Below, piece after piece: positions 36,797 to 49,800 of a stretch of DNA of 64,000 nt. The notes beneath the pieces are model-generated. The model had not been told where the DNA came from. It saw nothing but the letters and a program-made list of their open reading frames with translations, and searched no databases. The position numbers and the translations under genes were made by a program. The DNA is from Phorcus lineatus (Eukaryota; Mollusca; Gastropoda; Trochida; Trochidae). The stretch's first letter is position 1, and each line of letters starts with the position of its first letter. The stretch spans positions 63,815,022 through 63,879,021 of the forward strand of contig OV121081.1 of the NCBI GenBank assembly GCA_921293015.1, written 5' to 3'.

Positions 36797-37255
36797 TTAA
36801 AAGGGTATTAAAATATGGTTTGAATGTTGGGATTCTTCTTTAGCTGCAGCCGGTGACAAGTCTGAGGAGTTCCCCGTTGTATTTGATACATCCCGATTTT
36901 CTGTAGCTGAAGAAAACCCCTTGAAATTGTATTCAAATTGTATTCTATTTCCATTCAGAATATGATCGTGTCCATAAAGTCCCACATCATTTCGAACTTT
37001 GTGATTTATACTTTACGTGACTTTTGAAAATCAAAATCGTGGAAATGAAATCATCTAGATATTTTACCGGTTTTACCATGTTTGTCTTCAATATGATAAT
37101 CAATCTGCACTTTCCCGACAGTAGTCACGCTTTCCACACCTGTCACAAGAAATATACAGAGTCATGTCTTTCTTCTTACCATTAGCCCAGAGCAGAAATA
37201 TCATCGAAATACACACAGAAATAGTATGAAACCAAGTTATATATGTTTTCAACAT
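36797..37255 (-). CDS. Small secreted protein of unknown function, copy A (3 exons, 85 aa)
   Basis: Exon 1 (37255-37180) starts MLKTYITWFHTISVCISMIF then LLWAN, a signal peptide with probable cleavage after WA or WANG. Exon 2 (37139-37068) gives VESVTTVGKVQIDYHIEDKH. Exon 3 (36906-36797) gives TENRDVSNTTGNSSDLSPAA and ends ILIPF before TAA. All borders are GT-AG and both joins are phase 1. Exon 3 is rich in Ser, Thr and Asn with an NTT glycosylation site. The three-exon frame is kept in unit B, with two amino-acid changes that I can see, which supports real coding. It might instead be the extracellular start of a membrane protein using the exon at 36035. No family is recognised. Confidence 0.55.
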
Positions 37256-38802
37256 GAAAACATTAAGTTGTTCTGTTTGAAAAACTCAAGGTCGGATCAG
37301 CCCTCCTTATCTATAATCTCGTTTCAGAGTTTCTGGTATATACATTACAACTGAAGAATCTTACAACTACTTTTTTCGACACGATCACCAACAACCTCAA
37401 AATTGAAAACCAAACGTGACTCTTAATTTAAACCTCTACAACTTTTGCAATGACGTTATCGTCGGTCGCAAATTCATGGCAACGGAGATCTGTTTTCAGT
37501 GGAGGAAAGAAAAAGAAAGATCTGTAGAAATCTTGTGGAGTGTAGACTAATCTTTAATCCATAGTACTATGTACAGGGCGATGTGCACAGGATCATAGTA
37601 AGGAGCTGGTCACGCATCTCTGCGTAGTTTACCCCTTCCTTTTTATGTGATCTTTCGCTCACTTGCCTCAGTCACTTACACATTAAAATCATTGATTGTA
37701 GAGCCATTCTCCAAACAATCAAAAAATATTACACCTTGTGAGACCCCGTAAACAGATCAATGACCTTAACGCTGGAGGAACATACATGTTTCGGGATGGG
37801 CGACGTGAAGTATTATCACAGCAAGCTCTGCATTTAGTCTCTGGATAAAAATGATGGACCTAAGTTTCATCTTGAGTCAAAACTGACTCTGGGTCTGCTA
37901 TGTAATGCCATGACAATGCTTTTCATTCTTGTAGCGCCGATGAATGGCTCCCCTTCTCATTTTCATATTATTTACCGTGTATGCGCTCTTATTCATCAAG
38001 TTGTCAAATCTTATCAAATAAAGTGTTACCCTTAGTAACACGTTTCAACTGTGTTGTTTATAATCATGTACTAATAATATACATGACTAAACAGCAGCGT
38101 TACTTCGGCAACATGTTTCGACTGGCTTATGTTGTAGTCATGTACTAACAACATATAAGTATAAACTGAAATGTCGAATTGAATATGGTTTTCACAAAGT
38201 ATAACCCAATATGACTGTCCTTTTAATCACCGATCTACATTCAGTTGGTTCCCACTGAAGAACATGCCTAGTTCTCGCCTATTACACTCCACTGGAATGT
38301 TCTTGAATTCTTATATTCATATGTTAAACTGGGTCACGCACAATTTCTAAGAGTTATCCCCCTTGTCCCATTGTTATCTCCATTGTTAACAATGGCTACG
38401 CTACGCTGCTTTAATTATTGTACCATACTTTTATACGAACGTCTTTATCAAACTACGCAGCTGGAACAACTAAGTTATTAATCAAATGAAATATGCCTCG
38501 AAAAGACCTTGAGATGTCACACAATATTTTTTAAAATTTTGTTATACTGCAATTTCCCTCTAGCACCTCTGCACCGACTAGACCATACTTTTTGTGCTTT
38601 AAACGGTGATATAAAACTTATATTTGTAAATCCCTAAATAAAAGAGTAAAACTGTTATGATTAGCTGCCATTTTGACTCATCCAATTTTTCAAGCCTCAT
38701 TAAAGCATAAAAAGTGTCCTCGTAGAGATGTGTAATTCGAACACATGATTAATCTCCATATCAAACTTTTGATAACATGGTAACTTCTATCAACAAAATA
38801 TT
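37256..38802. other. Gap without a recognised gene at the right end of unit A
   Basis: No coding frame is convincing. A two-copy imperfect direct repeat lies at about 38033-38160, and a perfect 16-base palindrome CCATTGTTAACAATGG at 38380-38395. The part after 37.85 kb cannot be compared with unit B. Confidence 0.45.
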
Positions 38803-38909
38803 TCAACCTGAACTTTTTTGGCTAGCAATCTGATTCTTCTTCATGGTCATAGCCGGTGTCGACTTAGCGGTAGTCCCCGTTGTAAGAGATCCGCCTCCAA
38901 TCTCCACAT
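38803..38909 (-). pseudogene. Exon similar to exon 3 of the small secreted protein gene
   Basis: A tttccag acceptor is followed in phase 1 by 35 codons and TGA: VEIGGGSLTTGTTAKSTPAM then TMKKNQIAS. The DNA shares acaacgggga, accggct and aagaagaatc, in the same order, with exon 3 at 36797-36906. It appears to be an older diverged paralogue 2 kb upstream, either a remnant or part of a second small gene whose other exons I do not see. Confidence 0.45.
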
Positions 38910-39150
38910 CTGGAAAGACTGACCAAATGAATTGCAATGATAAGATATATATATGTTTTTTACACTGAAAAAAATATATATGGATTTATGCGCTTTTACA
39001 TCAAATTGTTCAATGAAAACCGGATAACAAAATCTGTCATTAATTTGTGATGATAGATGAACAGACAAATGACCAACAAGAAAAGGTACGAAATTTATTG
39101 TGAAATATGCCACCTTGTAAACTATGTCGCGTGTTTACTATTAACATTGA

Positions 39151-40045
39151 ATGAGATATTTTGTGGTGAGAGAATGTAGTGAGTAACAGTATTAGCCAAT
39201 ATCTATTATCTTGTGGTGAGAGAATATAGTTAGTAAAAGTATTAGCCAATATCTTATAACGTGTGGTGAGAGAATATAGTGAGTAAAAGTATTAGCCGAT
39301 ATCTTATATTGTGGTGAGATAATATAGTGAGTAAAAGTATTAGCCAATATCTTATATAGTGTGGTGAGAGAATATAGTGAGTAAAAGTATTAGCCAATAT
39401 CTTATATTGTGTGGTGAGAGAATATAGTGAGCAAAAGTATTAGCCAATATCTTATATTGCGTGGTGAGAGAATATAGTGAGTAAAAGTATTAGCCAATAT
39501 CTTATATCGCGTGGTGAGAGAATATAGTGAGTAAAAGTATTAGCCAATATCTTATAACGTGTGGTGAGAGAATATAGTGAGTAAAAGTATTAGCCAATAT
39601 CTTATATCGCGTGGTGAGAGAATATAGTGAGTAAAAGTATAAGCCAATGTCTTATATTTTGTTGTGAGAGAATATAGTGAGTAAAAGTATTAGCCAATAT
39701 CTTATATCAAGTGGTGAGAGAATATAGTGAGTAAAAGCATTATTAGCCAATATCTTATATCGTGTTGTGAGAGAATATAGTTAGTAAAAGTATTAGCCAA
39801 AATCTTATATCGTGTGGTGAGAGAATATAGTGAGTAAAAGTATTATAGCCAATATCTTATATCGTGTTGTGAGAGAATATAGTGAGTAAAAGTATTAGCC
39901 AATATCTTATGTCGTGTGTTGAGAGAATATAGTGAGTAAAAGTATTAGCCAATATCTTATATCGTGTGGTGAGAGAATTTAGTGAGTAAAAAGAATTAGC
40001 CAATATCTTATATCGTGTTGTGAGATAGTGTGGTGAGTAAAGGGT
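39151..40045. repeat. 50-bp minisatellite array, unit B (about 18 copies)
   Basis: Same 50-bp unit as the array at 9488, with more and more regular copies. The array starts abruptly after unrelated sequence, so it marks the junction of the two units. Confidence 0.93.
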
Positions 40046-40149
40046 ATTTTGTCGTTAAAAAATGAAATGTTTTTGATCTGTGTTGTATTTGAAAAAATAT
40101 CCTTCGGTCTCCGTTGAGCCAGATCCCTCATTAATACCTCCTGAGCTGT

Positions 40150-40640
40150 GAGATGAGGATGAGTAAAAAGTTAAATCAAAGTCAAGTGAAATATTTTGAA
40201 GTCAATTGAAATGAGGCGAAGTCAAGCAAGATTAGAAGACAAGTGAGATGTGATGAAGTAAAGTGAGATTAGGAGACGTACTAGTTAAGTTACATTAGGT
40301 GATGTTAATTGAGATGAGGTACAGTCAATCGAGGCGAGACATCAAGTGAGTTGAGATGAAGTCAGGTGAGATGAGGTGCGGTCAAGCGAGAAGATGTGAC
40401 GCCAAGTGAGATAAGATGAAGTTAAGCGGTAAGATAAGTCAAGTGAGATGTGGTGAAGTCAGGTGAGATAAGGTGAAGTCAAGCGGTAAGATAAGCCAAG
40501 TGAGATAAGGTGAAGTCAAGTGAGATGAGTTGAAGTCAAGTGATATGAGTTGAAGCCAAGTGATATGAAAAGACGTTAAGTGAGATGAGGTGAAATGACG
40601 AGAGATTAAGTCAAGCGAGGAGATGAGTCAAGTGAGTGAA
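40150..40640. repeat. Degenerate 20-bp minisatellite array, unit B
   Basis: Same aagtcaagtgagatgaggtg type as in unit A, about 200 bases shorter and with rearranged copies. Confidence 0.88.
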
Positions 40641-40894
40641 AAATCTGAAATCGCCACTAGTGTCTGAAATGAGATCATTTAATATGGTTAAGGATAAACC
40701 AGTATCTAAGATTTTTAAAAGTATAAAATTGCATAGAAAATATCTAGTACACTAATGTGACCAAGTTTGTGGGAATATCACATTTGTAGCTTGACACTAG
40801 TCTATTGGTCCGATAACGCTATTGTCCGTTCGTAATCTGATGCATTTTCAAACTCTCGCTGTAACACACACCTAGGCTTTTCCACATATCAGCA

Positions 40895-43800
40895 ATGTTC
40901 CTAGGATTTTTCTTGCTTTGTTTCTTTTCTCTCATAGGTGCATGTAAGTATCAAAATTATTCTAAATTAGACCACTAATTTCAACTTATACTGAAGATCA
41001 AACTGAAGTTGTCACGATTTAAGTATTAATTACGAAATACTGAATGAACTGAGATATTAAAAGTTTAATTCAGACAGTCAAAGTCAAATGAATTGTTTGC
41101 TTTACTTCAGAGTGTCGAATATTCAAACATTCTATGGAAAATACGAAAAGATGGAAATAACGTTACATTCCTCCTTATGCAAAGGCACATAACACATGGG
41201 TAAAAGAACTGTTTATTATCGATTGTGACAAAATTGTGAGTAATATCTGAAAAGTCTCAAAACTGGGCAATAAATGACCGTGCTAAAATCCAATATTTCT
41301 TTCATATATAGTGAAAATATACTGTAACAATACTTGTTTGTAGGATAAAAGACAACAACATAATAGAAGATAGAAACTATTTAGATTATCTACTACCGTC
41401 CATAATGGAAGATAGAAACTAGTTAGATTCTCTACTACCATCCATAATAGAAGATAGAAACTAGATAGATTCTCTACTACCATCCATAATAGAAGATAGA
41501 AACTAGTTAGATTCTCTACTGCCGTCCATAATGGAAGATAGAAACTAGTTAGATTCTCTACTGCCGCCCATAATAGAAGATGGAAACTAGTGAGATTCTC
41601 TACTACCGTCCATAATAGAAGATAGAAACTAGTTAAATTCTTTACTACCGTCCATAATAGAAGATAGAAACTAGTTAGATTCTCTACTACCTTCCAAAAT
41701 AGAAGATAGAAACTAGTGAGATTCTCTACTACCGTCCATAATAGAAGATAGAAACTAGTTAGATTCTCTACTGCCGCCCATAATAGAAGATGGAAACTAG
41801 TGAGATTCTCAACTACCGTCCATAATAGAAGATAGAAACTAGTTAGATTCTCTACTACCGTCCATAATAGAAGATAGAAACTAGTTAGATTCTCTACTAC
41901 CGTCCATAATAGAAGATGGAAACTAGTGAGATTCTCAACTACCGTCCATAATAGAAGATAGAAACTAGTTAGATTCTCTACTACCGTCCCCCGACAGATG
42001 AGCAACTATGTTTAAAATACATTGGAACTGGAGAAGCCAACATGGAATTTCGTCCAAAATTTATGATTTCGTTTAGACACTGCACATTAGAATGTTTCGT
42101 AGCACTAAATTAGACTACTTAGCACCTACAAGGTTAAATAATAAAGTGAGAGATGAGATAGAAGACAAGATCAAAGTTTTACTTTTTGAATTTTGTCCTG
42201 AAGGAAGAGCCCTCCTGCACTGAGCTTCGATGCCTTCGATGCACTTTGGCCTTGATGGCTGCCCTTAATTACCTCAATTCATTAGCATAATATGCCCTGT
42301 TGATAGTTTGGCCCTTATTCATTCTTATATCGTTCTAAATGATGACATTTTTATTTTAGTAATCTTAAAGTGATTGCAGCATTATATGAAATACATTGCT
42401 TATTTCAGGCATGTGTATCAGATTGAGAAATTTCCCAAATACATTTATATTATGAAAACAGATGGAAGAAAAGAAAATGTCCGCAAGGGAAGGTATGGGC
42501 GGTCTTTATGTAGGGTGGTGTGCTGACTGAAGACTCCACTGATGCTTCAAGTTTATCAAGTTTTGTTTTAACAAAGACTATCATAAACAAATGTTTGGGG
42601 AAAATACTGGCCAGTGATTATCATTAAATCAAACTTTATATATCCCTGAAGGTCTAAGAGAAGAAAACTGTATTAAATGAATTTTAATATGAAATGTTTT
42701 AGTATATACATACGAAACAATCATTTACATGAGACTGTTTATATTTATCATTTAACAGGTGATTCTGCGTGCTCGTCGTGCAGTCATATATCAGGCCAGT
42801 AAGTAAAGATTTCTGTTTTAATATTTATGGGAATTTCACTTTAAATTGGTATTTCTGTAATCAAATTCTTGTCTCAGTTCACATTCAAACCATTCTTGAG
42901 ATGATAAAAACGTGCTTATCTGCTTGCCGAAACAATTAAACTATAACTAATTTGAAAAAATAACCAATTCTTATTCTTGTTTTCTTATAATATTTTCGTT
43001 TACAAATGCATTGCAGCTTTTATATAACAACTTACCTAACTACCATTGAAATGAATAATTCATTTGTTAATACGGTGAAATAATAAGCTATGAAGATATG
43101 ATTAAGTTAAGTAGATAGTAGGCAATAAACGTGTTTTATATTTGTTACGATTAGATTAAATGTTTATTCTGTGGGTAATATTTACCTATGGTAGTTTTGA
43201 AGTCTAATGGTCACAGCGGTTATTGCATCCTGTGATTTTCGTATCTATAAACGAAGGTTCGGCAATAAATCAAATACTTTGTCACTTTTCGAGTAATTTC
43301 GTTTTGTATTTTGCATACAAGTAATAATCAAGATAAAAGTACAGGTGTGATGAAAAAGATAACGTTCAAGCAAGTATAAGTCTTGGAAGATCGAGCTTCC
43401 CTTTGCGATTGATATGTTTTTCCTTTTATTTAAAAATAAATATATATCTTTCAAAGTTTCGACATATATTATATGAGTTCAAATTAGGAAGTTTATTTTT
43501 GTTTTCACTTATGTAAATATGTCTCTTGCAGCAATGATGATATGGTTCACTAGTCTATTTTGATGCAGAATGGCAAACCAGACCATATATTGGATAAAAA
43601 TAGATGAGGGATAGAAAGTGATGTTGAGACAAATTTTGTAGGTTATTCCAAAAGGTTTTGATCATCTGACATTACAAGTTCACAAAACGCTCATGTCCAT
43701 CTTTACAAAAGAAATATAAACTGTCATATACGTTTTCATTCATACGTTTTGTATAGATTTAAAATGTGGATATTTGTATTGAAAATCTATAAGATTCATA

Positions 43801-46800
43801 ATCTTGTAATCCGTACTTGTATATAATGATTATTTTTATGAGTGAGTTGTTTCAGTGCAACAATATGCTATTACATGAAAATGTCACATTTACCTCTATT
43901 GCTAATTAATTCTTATGGTTATAAATCAATGAACTTCCATTTTTTGTTTTATTAGAGGAAGTAACATGTAACATAACGTTTCTAATGAAAAATTCCTACA
44001 CAAAAATGATAATATATAGTTTCCATATGTCTCTTCTTCACAGATGTAATATTTTACAGCCGCTTCTAGCTAATAAACTAAGGTTATGTTATCAACGTCG
44101 ATGTTTATTCTTACAACATTAATCTTATTCAAATCGACCTTTGATGCTAAACCGTTTATCAACTGCGTTGTAATTGAATTTACTCTAACCACATTATCGA
44201 AACTTTATTGTTATAAATTTATTGTTTTAAATCACAACAATGACCATAGGATCTTCAGAAAGCTTGTGAAATAATTGTGTTACCATGTAAGTAGGTAGTA
44301 GTTAACTCGGCGGAATATCGAGTCACCAAAAAGGTTTTTGTTGGACCGAGAACACATTTGGAGAGACGAGTAATCACAACAAAGAAACATTTTTATATCT
44401 TTTTATGGACAAACATGACACAAGGATGTAGTGATGTATCAAATGTTATAATTGAAAATTAAAGCCATATTTCATGGACGACCAGTAGAATAACCTTGCA
44501 TGATTCTGCACAGCGTTACTTAATGCTCTCTTTGAGGGTCATTGAACAATCAAACAACCTGACCTGTCCCCGGCATGTACGCCTCCATAGGTATACTATA
44601 TAGCTATAACTAACTTTCAAGAAGTTCGAAGCAGGGGAGGCCTAATTTTGGAGTTGTTTTATAACCAGAGGAAATGCGATATTAGTAGTAGTTGTATACT
44701 CATGTGAAACTCCGTATGATGTCCCACCAGGAAGCAGACGTACAGCAATACCAATGACCATCTGGAGAATCCAGGACGAGGCTTTGTGGAATTGAGGATT
44801 GTAAAAGCCTCCAACTTCCATCCCTTGGATGTAAGTTTCCTTGAAGATTTACCAATGTTTACACGAGGTTGAATAAACATGAGCAGATATAATGTTTCAC
44901 ATTGTGCCAAAATATATCATGAATTAATTATGAAATATCTAAGCCTTCAGGGGGAATAAAAAATCCTGCAAAAGGCGAAATTCGGGCAAGTAAAAATAAT
45001 ACATTCCGTTCGACCTGCGAACAATATCTAAAATCGCCAATAAGCAAGTTGAAAGCGATCGAAGAAACATCTTACTTCTCTAAAGTTCTCTACTGCAGAA
45101 GAAGCTTGCCGTTTTACTACCATGTAATTGGCCTTGAGTGAAAGTTAAAAGCCACTCCGAATTAAAAAAGAACCAAACTGCATAACTTTATTTTCCCCTA
45201 GGTGAACGAATTGGACAGAACGCGACAGAAGACGGGGTTGACGATGATATGGCGGACATACGTTTTGGACACGTTCAAGAAACAGCCGATCAGTTCAGAT
45301 TTTCTGAACAAGATCAGAGCTGACATCTCCACTCTGCATGCGGCCGGGATGACAGTTGTTCTTCGCTTTTGTTACACCAATGCATTTGTAAGTTGTTTCA
45401 GTATGGATTTAAACGCTAGTACCCAAGTACCCGAAATGACTGAGAACATATATTTGAATCAACGCCAAATTCCAAAACGGAATCAGATTTTACTTTAATG
45501 CAAATATAAGAAGCATTTTTAAAAGTTCACATTTTGTAGTTATATCTCCCATGGTTCACTAGCTTGAAAGCAATGTGAATCGCTGATTGTATTTCTTTTT
45601 CTCAGTTTTAAGTAAATCAAAGCCCCACAAGGCCCTTTGTGTTAATAAGGATTTTGTGTAATATTCTTTAAAACGATATCTATGGTGTTTTACGGATTTA
45701 TTGAATTTTCTCTGTGTTTGAATGACCAGTAAAACTTTGTATAAAGCCTAACCTATACGATATTCTGTCAAGAACAACAAGCAACCGTATGGTGACACGG
45801 ACGAGAAACACGTACTAGAACACATCCAGCAACTGAAGCCCATCTTTCACCAGTTCGAGGGAGTCATCACCTCCGTAGAGGCAGGTTTTATCGGGACGTG
45901 GGGTGAGCGGAGCGTTTTGCACCATTGATAGTAATATATAGGCATGTGAGATCTCAAGATACATACAGTTCATGCACAATTCATAATGCATTTACGATTA
46001 ATTCAGCTGAAAGACATGTGGTACTGGATTAGGTAATGTTTATTGGTTTTCACTTAGAAAGCATCCTATCTAGATCCAGAGTCTAAAGTATAATGTGGAT
46101 TCATATGCAAAAAGTTAACATGTCCTATTTCAATTGTTGCTTTGATTCTTATAGAAATATAAAACGATATTTGAGACACAGTAATTGAAGGATTTTTTCC
46201 TACAATGAAGAAGTGAGAAGACCAGTGGTTTGGCGGGAAGTTGTATTTCAGTGAATCATTTCCAAGACGTGTTGTGTACATCATCTAATGCAGGAAGCGA
46301 TCACTGATGCATGACATTCTTATAGTAGGTCCGTTTCCGGGTCCTGCATTATGATTCACTCTCCATCAAGACAATTCAACTGTGGATCATTTCATTAGAC
46401 GTGCAGAAATGTAGGGCTCGTGTGAACATGCAATATATGTGTGGGACAATTCTGATAAGGGTCAAATTCGTTCGAATGTACAGCTGCATGCCAAAATTTT
46501 TTTACATACCTGACTATACTAGTGCAAATGTCATGTAATTTGAGATGCCTTTGAGGTATCGTAGCGTTGCGCAAACGAAACGTACAATATTTAATTTTCA
46601 ATACACATATGCAGATCAATTCTTCTTGAAGGGAAAATGTTTATCGAACCCAACAATTACAATTAGAGAGTCGATATGGAACATTTTATTTGACACTTAA
46701 CGAATTCGTAATTTCGAAAATGTTACCCCTTCTGGCTATTTCAGTATGCCAAAATTCAAATTTTTGCACGAGATACCAGACGATCCCAAAATGAGTTAAA

Positions 46801-49800
46801 GAATGGCTATTTCACACATGGAAAGTTGGGGATTCATTGTCAATTTTGCTGAAGTTATTCTATTGACATTCAAACGAAACTCAAATTATATATTTGCACT
46901 ATGATTCAGTGGTAAGTGAAACAATTTTCGGTATGCAGATGTATGAAATGAAAGTTGTCGAAATATCAGTTGCACTGAGCACGATCGTATATTTACGGAC
47001 CTGAAAACAAACTGCTCTCATCTTACATTTATAAAATATGTGGCGAACTCTTTCTAAACTGACAACTCTCTAACCTTACACTCTGTGTAAACCGCCATTT
47101 TCATTTGGTTACCAATGTGGTATTATATCTGTCATTGAAAATATATTGAAAAGAATTGATCTAACCTGAAGCTTTTATTTTTTCAAAAGCGATGTCGGTA
47201 AAGGGATGTCCACTGTTGAAATTTCAATTCAGGTGAATGGACTTTTTTTGCCACGAAAACAGGACTTTTTAAACCGCCATTAATAATTAGTTACCAATTT
47301 GGTATCCAATCTGTCATTGGAAAGTCTTTACAAATGATCTAATCTGAAGCCTTACGTTGTCCAAAGCGATTTCGGTATAGGTATGTCCACTGTTGATATT
47401 TTAATTCAGGTGAATGGTTCTATACGGACTACTTTGGCAACGAAAACTGGAGAAACCATGCCCAGGACCCGTACTTTGGATACACACCCGAAAACTGGAA
47501 GGCCAGGAAAGATGTTCTGTTCGCTTTGTTGAATGCAGTTCCCCAGTCAATGTTAGTGCGTCTAACCGTTCTTTACCATCGAAATATCACACCTCCAGAT
47601 CCAAAACTTCGAAATATACTTTGGAATTTGATGAAATTGATTGACATTCGACATAGTAATCAAATTGCATGAAATGCTATTTATTGCTTCACAGAAATAT
47701 CGGTCTCCCATGTTCGTTTCCTTTCAAAAGCTTGTTAAGCAGTTATTAGGTAAAATTACACCGACGTCTAATTTTACCAACAATGATAAACTTTTGCATA
47801 GAAGTTTCATGTCATTATGCATATCATGACGATTACTTAACCTATTGACAGCCAGGTACAAGTGCGCTACCCTGCTATCAAGATGATGATCTACAACAAC
47901 CCTCAACCCGTATCATTCACTGATGTCAACAAGGCCACTAAATCTAACGTCGCACGAACAGGTGTGATCAAGCTCTTTACCACTTATTTATCAAAGTCTC
48001 TTTACTTGTTTTTAGGTACAAAGTTACTTAACAACATAATCTATAAAAAGGCATCTCTCTTGAAAATTGTATTTAACATGTGGACCAGGAACTGACTTAT
48101 TTACAACAATGAGAATTATATCAGACTTTTTCAGTACTTACCGAACTGATATTTATATATTGACAAGATTCAAAGACACCAACATTCAAAGTAGTGTCGT
48201 TATATCGATTCTTCTTACGACATGAATTATGACAAAGAACAAAATGATTTTAAAGTGAATGATCACGTTTGTAGTATTACGAGCTTCATTTAAAAGTTTT
48301 GATGCTACGATGCTACGAGGTTACCTGTTTAAGATATGAAACTGTGAACAATTGACCATATAGATGTATCTGTAGAAAGATATATGCTGATAGACCCTAC
48401 CATTCTTCTATATAAATTGCCTTTCTACAGCTCTTTCTAAGCGATACACTATTAATTATTTGTGGTCAATCTCAAATTGATGATGACGTTTATATTGTTC
48501 TCGGTTTGAAGTGTATGGTATGTAAAATTCAGTGCTGACATATGAAAATTTCTATTTGAAAGCATATGCCTTTGGTCAAAAGATTTGTGTAAAAAAAGCA
48601 TTTTATTTGCTATGTCATGGTTCAAATGATCATTACTCTGCACGTTAGAAAACGAACGTAAAACAATAATTTCTTTACTTCAGCCAATAATATCGAATAT
48701 ATTCTAAAATAAAAAACTATAGAATTAGAATTTGACCACAACCATAACATTACCAATCTACAGCATATAGAAATGGAATATTTTCATACTGCATTTTATA
48801 ACTATGTAATTGTATCTCTGAAAAATACGGAGACAATTTTCTTAATCACAACCCATAACTTCGAATAACCATTGCATTGTCTAAGAAAACTTTATCTTAA
48901 AACGTTGGAACATAAAATAACTACGACAACATCCCTGTGTACCACAGCGCATCACAACGATTGTTTCCTGTCGAGTGACAACGATGTTGGTACCTACCAC
49001 AAGGACCACGACGAGAGACCCTACCTGGCCAAAGATACCTGCTACCTTATCGTGGGAGGGGAGACGTGTGCAGTCACCAAGAATGACAGGTAGTTGTAAA
49101 TATATACATTAATGGAACATTCCAATCAGATACACCAGCGTATATGAGTCCGCTCTCACTCCTTCCTAATACACTGATCTCTTTCAGGCTGAATCCATCG
49201 TACGATATTCGTGGCTATGCTCATCTGTTATTTTTTCAGCTAATGAAATGTCGTTAAATAAGGAGCTTGAAGCTACTAGCTTGAACTCAACGGAATTTTC
49301 CATCCAAATTTGTGCCTCTGAAGCTGAATGCGATTCATGTCATCAGCTGGTTAGATAGCTAGCGATACGAGGGTTTTGGCTTGAAAGAGATCAGGGAATT
49401 AGGAAGGAGCGAGAGCGGATTCATATACGCTGATTAAGCAGGATGGGAACATGCATGTAAAATTTAATTGTCTGTACGTGTATCATATGATAATAGCAAA
49501 AACGGGAACATGAGCGATATTATACATCTGTACGTGTATCAAATAATAATAGCATGAACGGGAACGGAGCGATATTTGTATTTGCTAACAAATCCCACTG
49601 ATTCTGTACCTGTTTGTAAACTTATCAACCTAGTTAAAAAAATAGGATACTTGTTAAACCGGATTTCACAGATAATCAAGTAATAAATCTTATACCAAGG
49701 TGGATACTGGATTCGTACGTGGTCATTGTTATGCTTTTATGTTTATATAGAACGGTTTAAATCTTGCCTCAATTAAATTTGAATGATGGAAACCACTGAT

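Larger units (their letters stand above)
9488..39150. repeat. Segmental duplication, unit A (partner: 39151 to the window end)
   Basis: The order of minisatellites, gene exons, LTR element, FkbM-like gene, LINE and MITE here is repeated from 39.15 kb on. The coordinate shift is about 26,878 over 18.8-29 kb, 26,907 near 30 kb, 26,731 near 31-33 kb and 26,155 beyond 33.6 kb, each step marking an indel. The sequence before the 50-bp array in A (about 9.3-9.48 kb) does not match that before the array in B, so the left boundary is at the array itself. The last 1.3 kb of A (37.85-39.15 kb) has no partner in view because B is cut off by the window end. Confidence 0.95.

Noticed and set aside
38380-38395. 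16-base perfect palindrome CCATTGTTAACAATGG as an operator
   Set aside because: It resembles paired SOX-type motifs, but a single palindrome in AT-rich DNA with no adjacent gene is weak evidence.
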